A stretch of DNA of 10,612 nucleotides, from positions 1 to 10,612 of the forward strand of contig JACZIY010000626.1 of assembly GCA_014860845.1 (NCBI GenBank), written 5' to 3'. Positions 1-5,847 of the stretch are shown here, one piece after another. Each line of letters opens with the position of its first letter. Position 1 is the stretch's first letter. The notes beneath the pieces were generated by a model. The model was not told where the DNA came from. It did not search any database and was given only the letters and a program-made list of their open reading frames with translations. A program made the translations under genes and the position numbers. The DNA is from Anaerolineaceae bacterium. GTDB taxonomy: Bacteria > Chloroflexota > Anaerolineae > Anaerolineales > Anaerolineaceae.

Positions 1-31
1 AGCCAACAACCCGCTTCACTTGCCTGGGAAT

Positions 32-55
32 AAAAAACGCCGTATTCCGGCGTTT
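32..55 (-). terminator. Intrinsic terminator of the tRNA-Gly/tRNA-Cys unit
   Basis: A perfect 8-bp stem (35-42 with 48-55, arm AAACGCCG) closes a 5-base loop. Read on the minus strand it is followed directly by a run of T (37 down to 32), the usual layout of a Rho-independent terminator. It lies 25 bases past the 3' end of tRNA-Cys and faces the right way to end the tRNA transcript. Bases 1-31 hold nothing else I can identify. Confidence 0.85.
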
Positions 56-80
56 CTAATGGATCGAAGTACTTTCTAAG

Positions 81-152
81 AGGCGACGACGAGACTCGAA
101 CTCGTGATGAGGGTTTTGCAGACCCTTGCCTTGCCAACTTGGCCACGTCGCC
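81..152 (-). tRNA. tRNA-Cys (anticodon GCA)
   Basis: On the minus strand the 7-bp acceptor stem GGCGACG/CGTCGCC closes a full cloverleaf. The anticodon stem carries loop CTGCAAA, giving anticodon GCA for cysteine, and the T arm contains the expected GTTCGAGTC. The discriminator base is U, the identity element of cysteine tRNAs. The CCA tail is not encoded, so it must be added by tRNA nucleotidyltransferase. It lies 15 bases downstream of tRNA-Gly and is probably processed from the same precursor. Confidence 0.95.
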
Positions 153-167
153 GCGATTTTGTTTCTG

Positions 168-240
168 AGCGGGCAACGGGATTCGAACCCGTGACCTTCT
201 CCTTGGCAAGGAGACATTCTACCAGCTGAACCATGCCCGC
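168..240 (-). tRNA. tRNA-Gly (anticodon GCC)
   Basis: On the minus strand the acceptor stem GCGGGCA/TGCCCGC closes a complete cloverleaf. The anticodon stem TCTCC/GGAGA holds loop TTGCCAA, giving anticodon GCC (reads GGC and GGU). The T loop contains GGTTCGAATCC. The discriminator is U, as in other bacterial glycine tRNAs, and no CCA is encoded. It is the first gene of a two-tRNA unit with tRNA-Cys. Confidence 0.95.
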
Positions 241-267
241 ATGTACGACTAATTGCTCGTGACCGTT

Positions 268-296
268 ATTTTAGCACTTTGGAAATAAATCGTCAA
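268..296 (-). promoter_or_regulatory. Sigma70-type promoter of the tRNA unit
   Basis: Minus strand: -35 TTGACG (296-291), a 17-base spacer, then -10 TAAAAT (273-268). The bases just before the -10 are TGC, an extended -10 element. Transcription should start about 260, some 20 bases before mature tRNA-Gly. The near-consensus match and position make this one of the clearest promoters in the window. Confidence 0.8.
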
Positions 297-362
297 GGGA
301 TAGCCTTGCCAGGGGATTAGGCTAATAGGTGACTGATGACAGACCGATCTCCTAATTTTATT

Positions 363-1598
363 TTATCTGAACTGCTCCAATAGATCACAGGTATCAAGGA
401 TCGCTTTATCAAAATCTACCCGTTGGGCGTACTTTTGACAATTTTCTTTCACTTTCGGGTTACTCAGCAAACCCGACAATATATCAGCCACCAACCGGGG
501 TTTGAAATTACGCGGTAAGACGAAATCCCCCACGCCTAATTTTTTTATCCGGGCAGCGTTGTCTGGCTGATCGAGGCTCATCGGCATGACCAGTTGCGGA
601 ACACCAGCTGCGGTTGCCTGAGCCAGAGATCCAATACCTCCATGGTAAATAAAAGCTGCACTTTGAGAAAGTAACTTATCCAATGGTTCAAATTCGGCAT
701 GTTGAATATTTTCTGGAAGATTTGCTGGTATCTGATCTTTCAGCCTGGATAATAGAATGGCTCTTCTTTTGAGAATTTGCGTTGCCAGGACTGCGGTCTC
801 AAAGAAATCCTTTGTATGCAGCATGGCAGTCCCGGCGGTAAACACCAGAGGTGCTTCACCCTCTTGAATAAAACGCGTGGAGTCCTCGCTCAGATTTCCA
901 CCTTCCAACTGATGCGGGATGAAACCTGTCAGATAAGTATTTTCTGGCCAATCTCGCTGTGGTGGAGCGAACCAATCCGGAAATAATCCCAGATTTAGCT
1001 GGGATGAGTGGATCCATTTCTCAAAAAAACGAGTGATTTTTGGCAACCCAAGTTCCTTGCGAAACTCATTAACCGGTGCCAGTAACGGATCAATGAAGAA
1101 CCGATCCATACTCTGATAATAACCTTTCACCAACCAGGCAGGAGTCCATTCCGGAAGTGCTGGATTGCTCAAAACAGGCGGTGCAAATACAGATCGTATC
1201 AGGCTGGGTTGTAGATGAAAAGTGCAGAACCGGTATCCATGTGTCTCATGGGCAATGTGAGAACCGAATAAGAAGGCTGAAGAGACAATCATTGTATCTG
1301 CAGGGTCAAATTGCCGGATGATCTCATATAATTGCCTTAGCATCCGTAATATGCCATGCTCAACCACCAATTGAAACCCTCGTGTTGGATGCCAGATATT
1401 GGGGTCTTCAATCTCGTTGTAGTAATCTTCTTCCCGTCCCAAAGCAATAAATGCTAAACCCGCTTTGCTGACGAGCGATTGAAAAATAGGATTCGCTACG
1501 ATAACAGACTCGTGCCCTCGTTGTTGTAATTCTCTTCCTAAAGTTAGTAAAGGAAAAACATCCCCATAACTGCCTAATGTTGGAAAAAGAATCTTCAT
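363..1598 (-). CDS. GT-B glycosyltransferase, GT1/UGT (RhlB/MGT-like) family
   Basis: A 411-residue protein with the normal length and two-domain layout of GT1 enzymes, which move a sugar from a nucleotide donor to a lipid or small hydrophobic acceptor. The N-terminal Rossmann half opens with the family motif GSYGDVFP (residues 9-16). The C-terminal half has FTAGTAM (253-259) and the donor-binding signature starting HGGIGS at 319, continuing through AAGVPQLVMP to the sugar-contacting DQ at 343-344. The FTAGTAM-x-H region recalls rhamnolipid RhlB and macrolide or sterol glycosyltransferases; the acceptor cannot be read from sequence. There is no membrane segment, so it is cytosolic or peripheral. 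The ATG is preceded by AAGGTGG four to five bases away, supporting the start. It is a single-gene unit, with tRNA genes downstream and an operon terminator upstream. Confidence 0.85.
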   Translation of the reverse strand: MKILFPTLGSYGDVFPLLTLGRELQQRGHESVIVANPIFQSLVSKAGLAFIALGREEDYYNEIEDPNIWHPTRGFQLVVEHGILRMLRQLYEIIRQFDPADTMIVSSAFLFGSHIAHETHGYRFCTFHLQPSLIRSVFAPPVLSNPALPEWTPAWLVKGYYQSMDRFFIDPLLAPVNEFRKELGLPKITRFFEKWIHSSQLNLGLFPDWFAPPQRDWPENTYLTGFIPHQLEGGNLSEDSTRFIQEGEAPLVFTAGTAMLHTKDFFETAVLATQILKRRAILLSRLKDQIPANLPENIQHAEFEPLDKLLSQSAAFIYHGGIGSLAQATAAGVPQLVMPMSLDQPDNAARIKKLGVGDFVLPRNFKPRLVADILSGLLSNPKVKENCQKYAQRVDFDKAILDTCDLLEQFR

Positions 1599-1628
1599 AA
1601 AGCCACCTTGATCAGCAAAGATAGATTA

Positions 1629-1655
1629 ATTATAGTAATAAACACGCGTTGGCAA
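1629..1655 (-). promoter_or_regulatory. Possible promoter of the GT1 glycosyltransferase
   Basis: Minus strand: a consensus -10 TATAAT (1634-1629) lies about 31 bases before the glycosyltransferase ATG, with TTGCCA (1655-1650) at a short 15-base spacing as the best -35. The -35 falls inside the terminator hairpin at 1642-1667, so the two signals share DNA. The spacing is suboptimal; the -10 is the stronger half of the evidence. Confidence 0.4.
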
Positions 1656-1667
1656 TCCAACGCGTGT
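1642..1667 (-). terminator. Hairpin ending the DUF4097/membrane-protein operon
   Basis: A perfect 11-bp inverted repeat (1642-1652 with 1657-1667, arm ACACGCGTTGG) surrounds a 4-base loop. On the minus strand it is followed by TTTATTACTATAATT, an interrupted T-rich tail, weaker than a textbook U-tract. It sits between the end of the 3547-1749 operon and the next minus-strand gene, so termination is the natural role. A + strand role is unlikely because no + gene ends here. Confidence 0.65.
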
Positions 1668-1748
1668 CTCGTTTTTCGTAGATTTTCGGGTTGTTTAATT
1701 TTCCCTATTTTAATCCAGGCTTTCTTGCTCTCCCAGGTACTCAATCTG

Positions 1749-2189
1749 CTAATTGTTTTCCGATGGATTTATCTCCTCCTTATCAGAGGGTTTGTCATTT
1801 CCATTATGATACCTTCCATTGGATGGCGCTTTAACCACGTAAATCATCAACAGAATCAACCCTAATAGCAATGGAAAAAGTCCCAGAAGCACCCATGGTC
1901 CTAAACCAAGAGGAAAATTATTTCCCATTCCAGACCCTGTAATACTGATTCCAAACAGCCAGAAAACAACAGTACTGAGAAATCCAATGATAGTGATGAT
2001 CCATCCAGCAACTAATAATCCCTTTTTAGGTTTGGTTTCAGGTGCCTCTTGTGGATAAATTCCTTTTTCAGCCAGTTTTATTTTTTCCCGATAATTTAAA
2101 TATCGGAGTAGTAATAAGAAGCCAAATAGAAGAACAAAGAAGCCAAAAATTCCCAGGCATGCCAGAATTAATGTCATTGCAGCGTTCAT
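1749..2189 (-). CDS. Three-helix membrane protein of unknown function, coupled to DUF4097 gene
   Basis: A 146-residue integral membrane protein. Three hydrophobic segments are visible at about residues 6-29, 57-79 and 96-119, with a basic cytoplasmic-type linker (RYLNYREKIKLAEKGIYP, 29-46) after the first and a hydrophilic, charged tail after the third. The linker recalls small bacterial proteins (DUF6249-like) with a membrane helix followed by R-x-x-E-K-x-x-L-x-E-K-G, but I cannot assign a family firmly. Its ATG overlaps the stop of the upstream DUF4097 gene in an ATGA arrangement, with a strong GGAGG five bases ahead, so the two proteins are probably made together and may act together at the membrane. 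Expression should follow the ECF-type promoter upstream of the DUF4097 gene. Confidence 0.75.
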   Translation of the reverse strand: MNAAMTLILACLGIFGFFVLLFGFLLLLRYLNYREKIKLAEKGIYPQEAPETKPKKGLLVAGWIITIIGFLSTVVFWLFGISITGSGMGNNFPLGLGPWVLLGLFPLLLGLILLMIYVVKAPSNGRYHNGNDKPSDKEEINPSENN

Positions 2190-3547
2190 TTTTCCTCCAC
2201 AATCGTCGTCTTTTCCAGGGTAATATTGCCATTCTGTGTCTCAATGGTGAGCAATCCACCGCCATCATTAATTTTGCCAACAAAGTGCTTTTCATCGATG
2301 GCGCCACTAACAGTCAACTCAAATTCTGAGTTTATTTTTCCAAAATTTGTTTTGATATCACAGTCTACCGACTGGTTGGCAGGCATTCTTAATGTAATAC
2401 TGCCGAAGTCAGAGGTCATGCGATGATTGCCTTCTGCCAAACTACCATTAACAATAATGGAACCATTCTTGGTTTCAGCATCTATGATAGAACTTTTAAT
2501 ATTAACCAGTTCGATATCGCCGAAATCAGTTACCACTTTTATGTTTGCATTTTCTGCACCATTCAGATCAATACGGCCATTCTTGGTCAATAAATCATAG
2601 TCTGCTGCCAAAGTTTCAGCCAATTCTACATTTCCAAAATCAGTATAGGCGATCAATTTTTCATCAACTTTGACCCCAGTCAGTGTAATCTTGCCATTGA
2701 CTGAATTTACTTTCAGATTAGAAGCCTGTCCACTGCGATAACCCACATCTCCAAAATTATTGGAAATATCTATATCACCGGTAACTTTTATGTTTTCTAA
2801 ACTCATTCTGCCATTGGTAATGGAGGCGGTTAATTGCTCTGCATTTGCCTGGAAAATATTGACATCTCCAAATTCAGTTTTAACTGAGACAGGAAAATCA
2901 ACTACATTAATACCTCTGAGTGTAATGTTTCCATTCTTACTATCTGCGTTTACCTTGCCATCCTGAATGTCCCGAACTTCAACATTGCCAAAACTAGTAT
3001 CCAGGTCTACACCACCGAGAAGATTGGCCGCGTATAGATCACCATTTTTCGTTTCAAAGGAGACACTCGTATTGATCGGAATATCCATCTTGAAATCGAT
3101 TGTTCCTGGACGATTTAACATTTTATCAGGTTCGAGAACGCGAATTGTCAACCTGCCTGGTTCTTCAATTACTTCATATTCTAACACCTCCAGATTTTGT
3201 GTGGCGACTTCATCGGAACTCCCCCAGGCAGTTTTTAAAACCGACATATATATCTCATCCGTCTCTTTTCCCTGTACTACGACATTCCCAAATTGATTTT
3301 CAACCACAAGTGTGATCGCTTCGCTTCCAATGAGAAAAGTTTTATCTTCGGTTGTTTCCATGGAGATTAATTGACCCCTAAAAATTTCATCGTTGAAAAG
3401 GCGATCTATCACAGGTCCAGATGAATTCGATTGGGATGAAATACTTGTAAAGGAGTATATTCCCATGCCTAATACTGAGACAATCAATCCACATACCACC
3501 ATAATCATTAAAACCAACAAAATGATCCATAACCACTTAAGTTTCAT
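2186..3547 (-). CDS. Membrane-anchored DUF4097 (adhesin-like beta-helix) protein
   Basis: A 453-residue protein with one N-terminal membrane segment (about 5-30) and no lipobox, so probably a signal anchor with the rest outside the membrane. Residues from about 80 to the end are a DUF4097-type right-handed beta-solenoid. Turn motifs FG[DNS][VI] and NG-x-[ILM] recur and alternate: FG at 86, 186, 226, 265, 304, 342, 381 and 402, and NG at 168, 205, 245, 284, 323, 361 and 439, with a step of 18-21 residues between 168 and 402. DUF4097 proteins of other bacteria often sit with sigma factors or two-component systems of envelope stress; a precise biochemical role is not established. The ATG has a good ACTGGAGGT ribosome site. 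It is first in a two-gene operon under a divergent ECF-type promoter, and the 5' leader should be about 60 bases. Confidence 0.85.
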   Translation of the reverse strand: MKLKWLWIILLVLMIMVVCGLIVSVLGMGIYSFTSISSQSNSSGPVIDRLFNDEIFRGQLISMETTEDKTFLIGSEAITLVVENQFGNVVVQGKETDEIYMSVLKTAWGSSDEVATQNLEVLEYEVIEEPGRLTIRVLEPDKMLNRPGTIDFKMDIPINTSVSFETKNGDLYAANLLGGVDLDTSFGNVEVRDIQDGKVNADSKNGNITLRGINVVDFPVSVKTEFGDVNIFQANAEQLTASITNGRMSLENIKVTGDIDISNNFGDVGYRSGQASNLKVNSVNGKITLTGVKVDEKLIAYTDFGNVELAETLAADYDLLTKNGRIDLNGAENANIKVVTDFGDIELVNIKSSIIDAETKNGSIIVNGSLAEGNHRMTSDFGSITLRMPANQSVDCDIKTNFGKINSEFELTVSGAIDEKHFVGKINDGGGLLTIETQNGNITLEKTTIVEEK

Positions 3548-3573
3548 ACTACCTCCAGTATTGCTTTTTTCAG

Positions 3574-3602
3574 CAAAAAAATTTGTAAAATTTGTTTTTT
3601 TG
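3574..3602 (-). other. A/T-rich inverted repeats in the predicted leader of the DUF4097 mRNA
   Basis: CAAAAAAA (3574-3581) and TTTTTTTG (3595-3602) form an 8-bp inverted repeat inside the predicted 5' leader. Next to it, on the minus strand, TTGCT-GAAAAA-AGCAA can form a small competing hairpin just before the ribosome site. All pairs are weak A-U, so a regulatory RNA role is speculative; a bent or UP-like A-tract is an equally good reading. Confidence 0.3.
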
Positions 3603-3615
3603 TGGTGTTATTAAC

Positions 3616-3645
3616 TTGGACGGGTTCTCGATCAAAAATGTTTCA
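3616..3645 (-). promoter_or_regulatory. ECF-type promoter of the DUF4097 operon
   Basis: Minus strand: -35 TGAAAC (3645-3640), a 17-base spacer, and -10 CGTCCAA (3622-3616). TGAAAC with CGTC is the consensus form known for Bacillus ECF factors such as SigM/SigW (usual spacing 16-17). The -35 lies in the longer block AAAATTGAAAC, which is repeated inverted at 3701-3711 in front of the sigma gene. Predicted transcription start is near 3609, giving a leader of about 60 bases. Confidence 0.7.
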
Positions 3646-3711
3646 ATTTTGCTAAGCTTTTGCATTTTTTTCATCAAACTCAGAAATCCATTCATTTTGT
3701 AAAATTGAAAC
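3640..3711. repeat. 11-bp perfect inverted repeat holding the two ECF -35 boxes
   Basis: GTTTCAATTTT (3640-3650) and AAAATTGAAAC (3701-3711) are exact reverse complements 50 bases apart. The match extends imperfectly on both sides: G[TC]AAAATTGAAAC[TA]TTTTT in each outward direction. Each arm lies at the -35 position of a divergent promoter, so the repeat is explained as a pair of recognition elements for the same sigma factor rather than a hairpin. Confidence 0.8.
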
Positions 3712-3735
3712 TTTTTTCAGCTAATAAAGGTCTAA
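3706..3735 (+). promoter_or_regulatory. ECF-type autoregulatory promoter of the sigma factor gene
   Basis: Plus strand: -35 TGAAAC (3706-3711), a 17-base spacer, and -10 GGTCTAA (3729-3735). It matches the divergent promoter at 3616-3645 in -35 box, spacing and GTC core of the -10. The predicted start falls at about 3740-3743, only about 7-10 bases before the ATG at 3750, so the transcript would be nearly leaderless, in keeping with the absence of a clear ribosome site. Confidence 0.7.
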
Positions 3736-3749
3736 AGAGTTAAGCTACT

Positions 3750-4322
3750 ATGTCGGATTACAACATTGAAACCTCACTCATAAAACGTGCGATTGCTGGA
3801 GATACGAATGCATTTGCAGAATTGGTGAACATACATCAATTGTTCCTCTACAATCTGGCATTAAGGGCTGTTTCCAATCCGCACGAGGCACAGGATCTAA
3901 CGCAGGAAACATTCATTCGTGCCTGGAAGGGTTTTAAGAATTTTCGAGGAGAATCCGGATTTCGTACCTGGTTATACCGTATTATGATGAACCTTTGTTA
4001 TGATCGCTACCCTCGATTGCAAAGGGATAAAAATAATCTATCCTTGGAAGATAATGAAATTGATATCCCAGTTGAGAGCGTGTTAGAACAAATCAGCGAT
4101 CAGTCAGAGTTTACCGAATTCATTCATCGACAACTCAAAAGTCTTCCTGAGGTTTACCGACTTGTATTGTCTTTAAGATATCAGCAAGATCTTTCGTACC
4201 AGGAAATAGCAGAAGTGATGGATTTGCCAATCGGTACTGTAAAAACAACAATTTTCAGAGCTAAAGCTCAGCTAAAAGAACGCTTATTATCAAAACAGGA
4301 GGTATACACATGGATCGCATAA
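3750..4322 (+). CDS. ECF-family RNA polymerase sigma factor
   Basis: A 190-residue sigma-70 family protein with only regions 2 and 4, the ECF layout. Region 2 spans about residues 23-90, with the core-binding DLTQETFIRAWKGF (49-62) and the -10 recognition stretch ending in RTWLYRIMMNLCYDRYPR (72-89). Region 4 spans about 125-178, with LPEVYRLVLSLRYQQDLSYQ followed by the helix-turn-helix that binds the -35 box (about 149-175, EIAEVMDLPIGTVKTTIFRA). A 35-residue acidic linker joins them. It should redirect RNA polymerase to the TGAAAC-N17-GTC promoters on both sides of the upstream gap, including its own. The stop codon overlaps the next gene by 13 bases, which suggests coupling to a regulator. 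There is no convincing Shine-Dalgarno site before the ATG; translation from a very short leader is likely. Confidence 0.95.
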   Translation: MSDYNIETSLIKRAIAGDTNAFAELVNIHQLFLYNLALRAVSNPHEAQDLTQETFIRAWKGFKNFRGESGFRTWLYRIMMNLCYDRYPRLQRDKNNLSLEDNEIDIPVESVLEQISDQSEFTEFIHRQLKSLPEVYRLVLSLRYQQDLSYQEIAEVMDLPIGTVKTTIFRAKAQLKERLLSKQEVYTWIA

Positions 4323-4732
4323 ATGAGGGAACATTTGATCAGATGATGGAAGATGCCATTCGATGTGAACCACTCGTAGAATTACCGCTGGATTTCAGCC
4401 AATTATTTCTAGAGCAAGTAAAAGTGGAAGCAATACCAAAATTCCAGGTCCTTTCCTGGGTTGATATGATTTTCAGCATGATCATGGCAATCTGTATTGG
4501 AACTGCCTTTCTCATTACAGCCTTTTTGCCAGAACAACTCACCCCCATGATGCAGTGGGTATTGCAGTGGGGAGGATATTTATTGACCAAAGCTGTATTC
4601 AGCCTGCCAGGAATAATTATAACGATGGGAGCTATATTATTAGCAATTGGCGCACTGATCGTCGGGGGTAAAGGACTGCAGAATTTAGTAAAATTTGCCA
4701 AAGAAAGAAGAAATGTGCTTTCCTTGTTGTAA
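4310..4732 (+). CDS. Membrane protein, candidate anti-sigma factor without zinc motif
   Basis: A 140-residue protein starting inside the end of the sigma gene (13-base overlap) with a strong AGGAGGT six bases before its ATG. The first 48 residues are soluble and acidic (DQMMEDAIRCEPLVELPLDFSQLFLEQV region); they are followed by hydrophobic segments at about 51-73 and 98-120, with a possible shorter one near 80-97, and a basic tail. A short cytoplasmic domain followed by membrane helices, encoded directly after an ECF sigma factor, is the usual anti-sigma arrangement, so this is the best candidate to hold the sigma factor at the membrane. The zinc-binding H-x3-C-x2-C of ZAS anti-sigma factors is absent (a single cysteine at 19), so function is inferred from position and topology alone. 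It converges on the next minus-strand gene, only 8 bases away. Confidence 0.65.
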   Translation: MDRINEGTFDQMMEDAIRCEPLVELPLDFSQLFLEQVKVEAIPKFQVLSWVDMIFSMIMAICIGTAFLITAFLPEQLTPMMQWVLQWGGYLLTKAVFSLPGIIITMGAILLAIGALIVGGKGLQNLVKFAKERRNVLSLL

Positions 4733-4740
4733 AACCCCCT

Positions 4741-5001
4741 CTATTCCTTCTTCCCCATCAACGCAACCCAGGTCAGGAACCGGGCTGTTTTGGTGATCAT
4801 CCAGAACGAAGTTCCCAGGAGTGATAATAAAAGTCCCAGGACGCCAATCAGAATTCCAGCAATCAGTGAATTCAGCATAACTGCTAATGCATACAAAAAC
4901 AAAAGAATCCCAAGCACCAGTATGATGAGACGAACCTTCATTATAATTTGTACCAGAATGAGTTCCAACCGCTCGTGATCCAGCTTTTTTCTATTGTACA
5001 T
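4741..5001 (-). CDS. Small two-helix membrane protein, unknown function
   Basis: An 86-residue protein that I do not recognise. A charged N-terminus (RKKLDHERLELILVQ, residues 4-18) that could form a short amphipathic helix is followed by two closely spaced hydrophobic segments (about 23-42 and 47-70), then a short basic tail ending KKE. The ATG at 5001 is preferred over the in-frame TTG at 5019 because AGGAG lies seven bases before the ATG, and the TTG has no such site. It begins 10 bases after the stop of the nucleotidyltransferase gene and is last in the 7482-4741 operon. Its small size and hairpin-like pair of helices recall holins and membrane hairpin proteins in general, but nothing specific supports those functions. 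Confidence 0.65.
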   Translation of the reverse strand: MYNRKKLDHERLELILVQIIMKVRLIILVLGILLFLYALAVMLNSLIAGILIGVLGLLLSLLGTSFWMITKTARFLTWVALMGKKE

Positions 5002-5008
5002 GTCAATT

Positions 5009-5013
5009 CTCCT
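5009..5013 (-). promoter_or_regulatory. Ribosome binding site that fixes the start of the small membrane protein
   Basis: Minus-strand AGGAG lies seven bases before the ATG at 5001 and overlaps the TAG stop of the preceding nucleotidyltransferase gene (TAGGAG). Ribosomes finishing the upstream gene can therefore reinitiate here. It argues against the longer reading from the TTG at 5019. Confidence 0.7.
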
Positions 5014-5818
5014 ATCCAATTGGATGGATCATTGTGCGATTTGGCAGGTTGGGATCCAGTACATCATCGTAAAGTTCAATGCCATATTGCCTGAATATGT
5101 TCTCAAGACCACCAAACACAACCGTACAAATCTCTCTCACCAGTTCCAATTCCTGGTAAGTCCCATTGACAAGCAAGTCCAATAATTCATCAAATCTTTC
5201 AGGTTTTATCTTGAAGTCTCTTGCTTCAGAAATAAATTGGCTGAACGTTGTAAAGGGTTGTTGATTAATGAATGACAGTATCTGAAGTAAATGCAGAACG
5301 GCATCCATCAGCAATAGACTGATCCCTGCATGATTTTTCATTTCAATAGCATTTAATACCTTGCAGAAGGATTCCTGAAGCTCATATCTGCTTCGAGTAG
5401 CAGTAGCCAAGAATTCCTGCTTGCTGTGCTGATTGTCTTTCATTTTGTTCAATAAATTATCAAAGAACTCCAGACCGTACGCCACCATCCATTGATCAGA
5501 AGCAGAGAGATACCAATGAGCAGCAATTGTTTCCCGTTCCATGAAAAATTCTTCCGGGGTATGATAAATGGCTTCAATTAACATACCATCCACCACCCGC
5601 TGAAAATACTGTTCTTCCCTTTTTTCAGGTTTTTCCCTTAAAAACACATCCAGTTCCAGATCTGAATAAGCCTGGTCTTCTCCCCGGGCAACAGATGCAC
5701 TCACAGCGATTCCAAGCAGATTATCGCCAAATTTCTTTTTCCACAGGGGAATTAGTTGATCAACTACAGCCATGCGCTCTTCCCGACTGTGAGCTTTAAT
5801 GCCTTTTACCCCATCCAT
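5012..5818 (-). CDS. Nucleotidyltransferase resembling kanamycin nucleotidyltransferase ANT(4')
   Basis: A 268-residue protein of the Pol-beta nucleotidyltransferase fold, close in length to ANT(4')-I (about 253). From memory of that enzyme the match runs along most of the chain: SREERMAVV near the start (11-19), the catalytic loop ending YSDLEL (D53 and E55 as metal ligands), a third acidic residue at E82 in LIEAIYHTPEEF, an E149-x3-K153 pair placed like the E-x3-K pair of the kanamycin enzyme, and a C-terminal LENIFRQYGIELYDD. Such enzymes move AMP from ATP to an aminoglycoside 4'-hydroxyl. One oddity: the usual glycine-serine of the loop is alanine-serine (A41-S42). Whether the substrate is a drug or a native metabolite cannot be told. 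It is third in the operon, 29 bases after the Nudix gene, with AAGGTGAGAG before its ATG. Confidence 0.75.
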   Translation of the reverse strand: MDGVKGIKAHSREERMAVVDQLIPLWKKKFGDNLLGIAVSASVARGEDQAYSDLELDVFLREKPEKREEQYFQRVVDGMLIEAIYHTPEEFFMERETIAAHWYLSASDQWMVAYGLEFFDNLLNKMKDNQHSKQEFLATATRSRYELQESFCKVLNAIEMKNHAGISLLLMDAVLHLLQILSFINQQPFTTFSQFISEARDFKIKPERFDELLDLLVNGTYQELELVREICTVVFGGLENIFRQYGIELYDDVLDPNLPNRTMIHPIG

Positions 5819-5847
5819 TCTCTCACCTTATTCTGAATCATTTTATT

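Noticed and set aside
300..362. Terminator after the GT1 glycosyltransferase (TAGCCT 301-306 with AGGCTA 319-324)
   Set aside because: The stem is only 6 bp with a 12-base loop and no T-run on the minus strand. I see no convincing terminator for this gene before the tRNA promoter.
2967..3315. Plus-strand open frames opposite the DUF4097 gene
   Set aside because: They mirror the repeat-containing coding strand, have no ribosome site and no recognisable domain.
4339..4701. Minus-strand open frame opposite the candidate anti-sigma gene
   Set aside because: The sense gene has a strong ribosome site and a sensible membrane topology; the antisense translation shows no family features.
4733..4740. 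Terminator between the convergent ends at 4732 and 4741
   Set aside because: Only 8 bases separate the genes and I find no hairpin; the two transcripts probably overlap.
5002..5019. Start of the small membrane protein at TTG 5019
   Set aside because: It would overlap the upstream gene and has no ribosome site, while ATG 5001 has AGGAG at the right distance.
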